Assembly: GCA_031772625.1 (NCBI GenBank)
Contig: CM062805.1
Coordinates: forward strand, 512,286,102 to 512,350,101
From: Pinus tabuliformis
Taxonomy: Eukaryota > Streptophyta > Pinopsida > Pinales > Pinaceae
Reading direction: 5' to 3'
DNA: 64,000 nt
This document shows positions 57,305 to 64,000 of the stretch, piece by piece (within the stretch, counting starts at the first letter, position 1; each line of letters starts with the position of its first letter). The translations under genes were made by a program, and so were the position numbers. A model generated the notes under the pieces. That model was not told the origin of the DNA, did not search any database, and worked only from the letters and a program-made list of their open reading frames with translations.

Positions 57305-59600
57305 CTATTGTGTGTCCTCACACAACATTTTACCTCTGCAAAAAGACTTCAAAAATGAATGGCCAGCTCCCCAGTCCTGAATTTTAATGTTTATTCCTAC
57401 CGTTACTATCTTTGGTTTCTTTTCTGAGGATTTTCGCAGCTTCTTAGTCACCTTCTTGAGGCTTCTATAGCATTTGGAAGCCTGATACTTCCATGCCTTT
57501 ACTTTCTGCTTCTGCCTCTTTACTTTTGCATGTAACTCCACCTTGTTCTGTTTCTGCCAACTCTGCTCTTTCATGACCTGGTTCAAAGCCTCTAGGTCAT
57601 GGACTTGTTGCTCTAGATCTACTATTCTGCTATTGAGGAAAAGAGTGGAGGGTGTTGTGCTAATATCTTCGGGTGTGAACATCTTTTCTACCACAGACTC
57701 AAAACAAGTCCCATCATCATCAAGGTCAAGGCTGTCGAAAGCCTGCTTTATGACATTGCCGAGGGTTTCTATACTTAGGGTTTTCTCATTATTGAGGGTT
57801 TTGATGCCCTCACCAATCTCCATGCCTTGTGCACTCAATTCCCCAGGGCTCTTAACACCTTGTTCTCTCAGCTTCTCAGGGGATTTAGCACCCTGTCTTT
57901 CCAAATCAGTAGGGGTTTTAGTTCCTCACTCTTCTCCAATTGCAGGGACTTCAGTACCCTATCCTTTGATAATCACAGGGTCTTCAGTACTCTGACCTTC
58001 TAAAATCATAGGTTCTTCAGTACCCTAACCCTCAAAATCATTAAGGGTTTCTTCATCTTGTTCACTAAAATTATCAAGATCCTCTGCATGTTGTTCCTCT
58101 TCGTTCTCTTTTTCTTGCACTTCACCAGTATGCGGTGTTGACATCATCTTTCTGCTCTTTAGCCTAGTGACAAATGTTGACAACAGGACGTCGTCTTCTA
58201 TTTTCTCCTCATATTCCAAAGTGTGTGCCACTGTGTCTACAAGCACTGAGAGGTTATGAACTATGCGGTAACTTTGGGGTGTTTCACCGATTACGATGGA
58301 AGAACTTGACTGGTTCGTCCCTTGGGAAACAGCTTTCCTCCTCATCGAGGCTCTAGTCTTCCTCTTCTTTGTCGTGGGTGGAGTGTTCTCAACGACCCTC
58401 TTCTCTGCTTGCACTGGTGAACTTTTACCTTACCGCTTGGCAGGAGACAATTTCCCCGCCTTTCTCTTCTTACCTATACTAGTGCCAGAAACGCTCACCA
58501 CATCGTCCCCTTTTCTTCCAACTTTTTCTTTACTAGAATTGTAATAATCCCGTGATGGAAAAGCTTGTTTGCAACCTGGCTTACACTACTACTTTTCACG
58601 TTTTTTGGCATCTTCTCAAGGCTTCTGAGCAAGAAGTGAGGAAAATTAATCAATTTTCTTGCCTCAAAATGCAACAGCAATCGGAGGTGGTATACAAATG
58701 CCAAGGTATAGCATCCTTCTCTAGTTACAAACTTCTGCAATATAAATAGTAAATCTCGCCACTTCTCGACCATGGCAGTCTGTGGAAGTCCCTTTCTCCA
58801 ATCGACCTTAATTTTCTTATTGACCACAAACCAGTGCCAACGCTTCTTCGCGAGCCGCTCTTTTTTAAACTAGTGCTCCCCTGTAAGTGGCAAGCCTGTG
58901 GCTTGTGTGATGAACTCCTCTGTAATTTTGAATTTTAAGGACCCGACCCTGACTTAGCCTTCTTTGAATGTCCTTGCAAACTCTAATGCCACCGCCATGT
59001 CAAACCCGTAAAACTTCTGCAGAAATGGAAGGAACCCAGATTCTTGCAATAGTGCAAGACTATTCCTACACTCTGCGGTTTTTTCAATTTCCTGCAAAGA
59101 TAGTTGTTCATTCTGTTAGTGTCGGTCTTGAGCCCTCCATCGGTGATCAAAAGCTCTTTGCATATGCATAGGTAGGTGTCTCATCAGTGACAGTTTTGCA
59201 TCCCGTTAGGCATGCCATAAAACTGATGGAGGAGCTGGTCCTTGTTCCCTTCTTGGCTTTGCTGGATCAGGTCATATCATTTAATGAGCTTGTGTTACAC
59301 TTGTTTTATTTTTGTCTTGAAATCCCAAGTTTTAGGTCTAGGTTTTTGGTCAAAAATCACTGCAAGGTCATGAGTCAGAGGTCTAATAGTCCCCAGCAAG
59401 CCAGAAGGAGGTATGTAAATATGTTCCATTGATATTTTTCATCAGGTACAGATCATTTATACCTTGGATTTAAAAACCCTGTTTTTAAACCCAAGGTCAT
59501 GTAATATTTGTAAAAAATAAGGAAAATTTCAAAAGTCTTTAAAATGCCGGAAATAACCCTGGTCTCCTCGCCAGAGTCCATCAGATGGTCAACCTGCAAA
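57305..59600 (-). pseudogene. Unknown coiled-coil protein region of element G
   Basis: The minus strand is protein-like throughout. From the right: VDHLMDSGEETRVISGIL, FGFDMAVALEFARTF-like wording near 58980, ITEEFITQATGLPLTGEH, then YTLAFVYHLRLLLHFEARKL and FPHFLLRSLEKMPKNV (58495-58827). Next come a basic-acidic linker (58025-58414; KKRKTRASMRRKA then EKENEEEQHAED) and a coiled-coil, lysine-rich end (57305-57904). It is not gag, protease, RT or integrase. The EFA...ITEEFI...GLP layout faintly recalls the 'putative plant transposon protein' domain found in other plant retroelements. That is a guess from memory. Broken. Confidence 0.6.
57308..57325 (-). promoter_or_regulatory. Perfect 7-bp hairpin with TCCT/AGGA loop beside G's polypurine tract
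   Basis: TTGTGTG-TCCT-CACACAA on the plus strand. Compared with J's TTGCATG-TCCT-CATGCAA, two base pairs are changed on both sides so that the stem is kept. The neighbouring CTAAGCTA is also shared with J's CTAAAGCTA. Confidence 0.75.
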
Positions 59601-62116
59601 AAGAATGAAGTTAAAGCGCCTCAAAAGCTAAATTCATGACAAAGCAACTCAAAAAGCAGTGTTAAAAGTGAATGTCAAAACAAAAACATTAGAGAGTGGG
59701 TTTTGTAAATTAATTTTTTCAAATTGAACCTACAAGAGGTAAATTTCCCTCTAAACATCTTCATTATGCCTCTATGAGCTAGCAAAGAAGAGCAAGAGGG
59801 CGGAAAGAGAGAAAGAGGGCGAATTGCAGAAAAATTAAGGAGATTTCTGGTGCGCGACCACTCGGGCAGTGTGCGCGACCACCTGGGCGGTGCGCGACCA
59901 CTCGGCGCCTCCTCCACAGTTCAAATTTCTAACGCGCGCGACCACTCGGGGTGTGCGCGACCACTCGGAGCCTGCGCGCGACCACTCGGGCTCCCACTCA
60001 CAGAACCTTCCTAAATCCACTCAAATCGCGTTTTGGTTTGCTAATTGCTCGAGCATACTTCTCAGCATTTTGCAGGCAAGGCAGCAGTCAACTTTGTCTA
60101 TTTTCTCCACTTTGCTCAAAAGCACCATGTCAACCACTGAAACCTATGAGCAAGGTGATGACCGGTCTTCTTCCACAGAGGTTGAGGTACAGCGGAGGCC
60201 TCGTAGGGGAGGCAAAGGTGGTCATCATAAAAGAGAGGAAGGATGCATGTTTGCAAGGCAAAGATGAAAATATTCCAAAGAAGGTTGACCGAAGCTCTCG
60301 GGAAGAAGAAAAAGACCAACCCGCTCCGTATCTTGGCTGAGGCTTCTCTCACTCACCATGATACTCATTAGCCTCCTCCTAGCAGCAAACTCAAGAAATT
60401 TTGAGAGTTTTGAGGCATTTTGGGCATTTTTGAGAATTTTACAGGTTTTGGCCATTGGAGTGGTCTCACCCCGCGCGCGACCACTCGTGGGGACAGCTCA
60501 GAACGGGGAAAACTCTACATTTTTGGAATTTTCATGCAAAAATACACATGCCTATGGATGGACTTCAAATTTTATGGAGATTTGGACTTCCAAAAGCTCA
60601 AAATACATGCAAATTTTGACTTTCTGCCCCTTTTTTGAGTTACAGAAAGCTGCCTTGGGAGAAATGACCTTTGAGGGGTCAAATCAACTCCAAATTCAGA
60701 AATTCCAGTGGGGTTGGAAAGTAGACTCATAGACCTTTCCAACAAGCTATCTTGCACCTGATTTGGACACCAGGAAGGCCCTCAAACACAGCTACCAATG
60801 TGCGCGACCACTCCAAGGGAGGGGCGCGACCACTCAGGGAAATTTCACCATTTTGACTATTTCGGCCTGCAAAACACTGTTTTTACTTTGGTTGACTCTT
60901 AATGCATGTAAATGATGGATTGTTGGGTAATTTTCATGGCACATGGATACATTTACTCTCCTTTAACACTTCTAGAAGTTTCCTTGATGTAAATAGTGAA
61001 TATTAAATGCATGGATAGGTTTCCTAAGTTTTAGAGGCAAGTTGTTTTGACTGCCTATTATCTAGTGCTCAGTTTAGAATTAGTTGAAACAGCTCCTAGG
61101 AAGCTGAGCTCGACCCCTAGAGGTGGGGAAAGAGGTTGGCTTGCCTATATTATGTATTTTCTCAATCATTTTCATGGTTGGAGAGGTTGGACTCTTGAGG
61201 GAGAAGCTCTATTGTATATTTCACTTGTATCTCTGCAATTTGAGGAAAAGGAAGGCCAGGGTTTTGCAGACATCATTGGGATTCTTGTGGACTCTTGTGT
61301 TGATGGTGTGTTCTATTATTGTAATTGTAAGTGTGTTTATGTGTTCCATCCCTTTCTTTACTACTGCTAAATAAACAAATGAAGTGATAAAGTTTGAATT
61401 CATGCTTGCCATGCTCAGCTTTCAAATTTGTTTAATGTTTATGTTTTCCACTGTCTAGAGAGGATTCAAAGTCATTGTTTGCCCTCTTTAGCTTCTCTTT
61501 TTTCTTCCTTGATCATCCATCTCAGCTAAAGGCATCAGCACAAACTCCTACCTTGCCCCAAAGACCCACCTGCAAAAACTGAGCTCAATCCCCGCACCCT
61601 GAATTGCACTCCCTCCAATTGCCACCAAAAACCCCAAAAACTTTAAATCAACCTTCCTAATCAGTTTACTAGCCTAATATCAGTGTTAACTTGTTGGTCA
61701 TCTCACCCCATTGAAAAATCTACCGAGTTTGACCAGAGAGAGCCTTCTCATACCCCGTAGGGCTAGCTACGAGGTGAAATGGTTTGATGTTGCCTTGAAG
61801 GTTTACCTTCCTCAGCCTAGGGTGAAATCTCAAGCGCTAACATAGTGGCGACCATATTGGGGAGAACAAAGTGATTGTTTGCTTATTGGTGTGTTTAATT
61901 CATAAGCTTAGACGGAGTCTGAAGGTACGCCAGGTAGCCTTCGAAAACGCTCTTGTTTTACATCAGCGTAAGTAGATAAACGCTCCTTCGGTCGACCTTC
62001 GTGAGCTAGTGAAGGTAGCATGGCAATCTGCAATTTACCCCGGTACATGTATCAAGTTCAGATCTGATTGTTGATGGTGAACAACGATCAGACACTTGAA
62101 AGGCTGAAATCATTCA
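59600..62116. other. Non-coding stretch between G's ORF and element H's gag; probably LTR/leader sequence
   Basis: No protein domain. Contains the GCGCGACCACTC cluster, short frames of doubtful value (for example plus strand 59869-60340) and, near its right end, two primer-site-like strings. An LTR of H must end in here, but its start cannot be fixed without the partner LTR. Confidence 0.55.
59852..60835 (+). repeat. Cluster of nine GCGCGACCACTC-type motifs
   Basis: Same-strand copies start at 59852, 59873 (ends CACCT), 59892, 59936, 59955, 59976, 60475, 60802 and 60824. Spacing is irregular (18 to about 500 bp). The flanks differ, so this is a repeated short motif and not a simple tandem array. 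GC-rich within AT-rich surroundings. Confidence 0.85.
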
Positions 62117-64000
62117 CTTGGCGACTCTAAATCAGTTTTGAAGATCAGATCCAAAGACTCCACTGGAGGATGATCCCGACCAGCAGAAACATGAAAGGAG
62201 AATATGGCAAGATCAGGTACTCAAGTTGGAATTTCATCCAGGACATTTTGTTCTTTGTTGTAAATTATTTCTTCTCTTTTCCCGAGAATGTCAAGACTGT
62301 TTTGCAAAGTATATTGTATTTGAGAAGAGATCCTCGGCCTGCAGTTGATTCTTTCCCTTTGAATATTGTGAATACCAAAGATTTGCATGCCTTTGAGCTT
62401 GATCAAGACTTTTCTTCCAATATACCTGCTGTACATACCCCTACACCTTGTAAAATTCCAGATCGGTATAAACCTCTTGTTTTACCTTCTGTTCTCCATG
62501 CTTTCCCCAAAAACTATGATCTATACTTGCCGAGGTTTGATGGTGAATGTAAGGATGTCAACGCTGAGCAACATGTCCAGAATTTTGAGAATTTTCTAGA
62601 TCTTTTTGAAGTTGATGAAGAAGATGTTAGTATAAGGCTTTTTGCTCTTTCTTTGCAAGCTGAAGTTAAGAGTTGGTTCAAAACCCTGCCTGATGCAAGC
62701 ATCTCAGATTTCCAGCAGTTCGTCAAAGTTTTTCTCGATAGGTGGATGATCGGGCAGAACCTTTTCTTGATTGTAGAAGAGTATAACCAGCTGAAAAGAT
62801 TGCCAGGCGAGACGGTACAACAGTTTTCGGCCAGATTTAACCAAGTTTATTATTCGATGCCGGCTGATATAAGGCCTACTCCTAGATCTGCTCTCTTACA
62901 CTATCCGGGTGCCTTTGATCCGGAGATGGAGTTTCAGCTGAGAGAAAGGAATATTGCAACACTTCACGAGATGCAAAATAGTGCAGTAAGTGTAGAGGCT
63001 CATCTGCTGATCCGAAGGGCAAGGTTGAAGGAAGAAGAAATGAAAAACATAGATCCGGAAAAATCGGCATCTCTAGAGGTGAAGCTTGACATTTTGGTAA
63101 GTGCAGTAGAAGATATGATGGAAAAGATCAACACAAGGAATGATTATGATGTTCATGGCACGCTGATTGAAGAAGAACAAGTTGTTGATCCAAAACATTT
63201 TGTTTCCCATCCTAGTTGTCATCGCACTCATAGTGATTGTTTTGTAGATCATCTAGGAGAAGAGAGAGCCATTGATATGATGTGTATGTTTGATGATGAT
63301 TTGCCTCAGTTTGATGAGTATGATGATGATTATGTTCTCCAAACAGAAGCTAATCTTGCAGACAAATCAGCAGCTCGTTTGTGGGAGGAAGAAGTTCATT
63401 TTCAGCAGCTTGAATACAATGTTCAGCCATCATATATCAGCTATGACAGTGACGAGGAAAGTGCAGCAAATTTTGAAGTAAGTGAAGGATCTTTGCCTTT
63501 TTGTTTTGATTCATGTCAGTTCATCAGAGATAACTACCATGCAATCAGAAATCAAATGTCAACAAGTCTTGATTTAGATCATCTTGAGGGCAATGAAAAT
63601 TTTGTTCAAGACTTCTCATATTCAGATTTGCAACCCCCGAAAGCCATTGATTGTCAAATTGCAGCTGATTTAATGATTCAAGGTGACTCCGTACCATTCT
63701 GTTTTGAATCATTTCAGTTTTTGAAGGGTCGATTGCATAGTACATCTTCAAATGAAAAGCCTATAACAAATCAACAATCACTCAGTTTTAATGTTGAGGA
63801 TGAAGGTCAGATTATAGATGAAGTTGTGGAAGATGAAATACATGATGTGATGATGCAGGAAGATTCTATACCCTTTTGTTTCGAAGCATTTCAGTTTATA
63901 AGGCAGAATCTTCGTAAAATCTCTCAAGAAAAAGATGAACAGCTAGAAGGATGTCATACATCTTCAATGGATACATTGCAGCAGTCTTTTCAAGTTTTTC
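62117..64000 (+). mobile_element. Element H: Ty3 element entering the window's right edge, looks whole in the visible part
   Basis: Primer-site-like TTGGCGACTCTAAATC at about 62118 directly after ...AATCATTCA, then a gag frame with no break to the window end. A second candidate primer site is TGGCGACCATATTGGGGA near 61846, following ...CGCTAACA. pol and the 3' LTR would lie beyond 64000. Confidence 0.75.
62170..64000 (+). CDS. Gag-type ORF of element H, open to the window edge
   Basis: From ATG at 62170 the frame stays open for about 610 codons and runs off the window; an in-frame stop lies just upstream at 62128. Residues about 115-280 are a retrotransposon gag core: LPRFDGECKDVNAEQHVQNF, FALSLQAEVKSWFKTLP, DFQQFVKVFLDRWM, YNQLKRLPGETVQQFSARF. 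After it comes an acidic region with three related motifs, LPFCFDSCQF, VPFCFESFQF and IPFCFEAFQF, at residues about 442, 508 and 567. No zinc knuckle is visible before the edge. A second start at 62191 is possible. It looks whole as far as seen. Confidence 0.85.
   Translation, partial: MIPTSRNMKGEYGKIRYSSWNFIQDILFFVVNYFFSFPENVKTVLQSILYLRRDPRPAVDSFPLNIVNTKDLHAFELDQDFSSNIPAVHTPTPCKIPDRYKPLVLPSVLHAFPKNYDLYLPRFDGECKDVNAEQHVQNFENFLDLFEVDEEDVSIRLFALSLQAEVKSWFKTLPDASISDFQQFVKVFLDRWMIGQNLFLIVEEYNQLKRLPGETVQQFSARFNQVYYSMPADIRPTPRSALLHYPGAFDPEMEFQLRERNIATLHEMQNSAVSVEAHLLIRRARLKEEEMKNIDPEKSASLEVKLDILVSAVEDMMEKINTRNDYDVHGTLIEEEQVVDPKHFVSHPSCHRTHSDCFVDHLGEERAIDMMCMFDDDLPQFDEYDDDYVLQTEANLADKSAARLWEEEVHFQQLEYNVQPSYISYDSDEESAANFEVSEGSLPFCFDSCQFIRDNYHAIRNQMSTSLDLDHLEGNENFVQDFSYSDLQPPKAIDCQIAADLMIQGDSVPFCFESFQFLKGRLHSTSSNEKPITNQQSLSFNVEDEGQIIDEVVEDEIHDVMMQEDSIPFCFEAFQFIRQNLRKISQEKDEQLEGCHTSSMDTLQQSFQVF

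Larger units (their letters stand above)
43399..59600 (-). mobile_element. Element G: LTR retrotransposon with a non-gag-pol ORF, right end not identified
   Basis: Its 3' LTR starts TGTTGGGTGCAG at 43399 and ends GGATACCAACA at 57288, with element F inside it. Without F the LTR is about 2.1 kb. Immediately right of it are a purine tract (minus strand) and a hairpin, then minus-strand coding sequence to about 59600. The matching 5' LTR is not in the window, so the total length and target duplication are unknown. No gag, RT or integrase motif was found in the visible inside. Confidence 0.78.

Noticed and set aside
59869-60340. Plus-strand frames of 129-132 codons over the GCGCGACCACTC cluster
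   Set aside because: The residues (repeated RDHS, ATTR) come from the repeated DNA word read in different frames. Two overlapping plus frames and minus frames are equally open, so coding is not supported.

Overview
The window is plant nuclear DNA made almost entirely of LTR retrotransposons inserted into one another. I found no host gene, tRNA gene, rRNA gene or CRISPR array. The low GC content, the depth of nesting, the old decayed copies and the large elements with LTRs of 2 to 5 kb suggest a big, slowly purged seed-plant genome. A gymnosperm such as a conifer is my best guess, but that is inference.

Left part. At 1-5074 lies the right-hand part of a minus-strand Ty3 chromovirus (element A), cut by the window edge. 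At 5075-7902 is AT-rich DNA with no gene. At 7903 a very large plus-strand Tat/Ogre-like Ty3 element (D) begins. Its 5' LTR appears to run 7903-12587 and itself holds protein-like sequence. Its gag, protease, extra plant-type RNase H, reverse transcriptase (RT), RNase H and integrase follow to about 26930. Inside the extra RNase H lies a TG...CA insertion of about 2.1 kb (L, 15535-23720, a probable solo LTR). L in turn holds a complete chromovirus of the A family (B, 15699-21799, minus strand).

Middle. D's second LTR-like copy starts at 27166 and is scattered in pieces to 43398. It is split by a small coding-free element (I, 28630-31962), a large coding-free element with a 134-bp tandem repeat in each LTR (J, 32201-40401, minus), a solo LTR (K, 40624-42108) and the LTR of element G (from 43399, minus). 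G's LTR contains a comparatively young Tat-like element (F, 43618-55408, minus) with 2.3-kb LTRs and a perfect target-site duplication.

Right part. G's inside (57289 to about 59600) encodes an unfamiliar coiled-coil protein on the minus strand, not gag-pol. A stretch at 59852-60835 carries nine same-strand copies of a GCGCGACCACTC-like motif. From about 62117 a plus-strand Ty3 element (H) begins with a primer site and a gag-type frame open for over 600 codons to the window end.

Order of events from the nesting: D first, then L and later B on one side. I, J, K and G entered D's 3' copy, and F later entered G. The best candidate for something undescribed is a short hairpin with a TCCT loop (AGGA on the coding strand). 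It sits just inside the 3' LTR beside the polypurine tract in three different elements (B, J, G), with paired base changes that keep the stem. Others are the protein-like sequence inside D's giant LTR, the extra RNase H placed before RT in D and F, primer-site copies captured into I's LTR ends, and the GCGCGACCACTC cluster.
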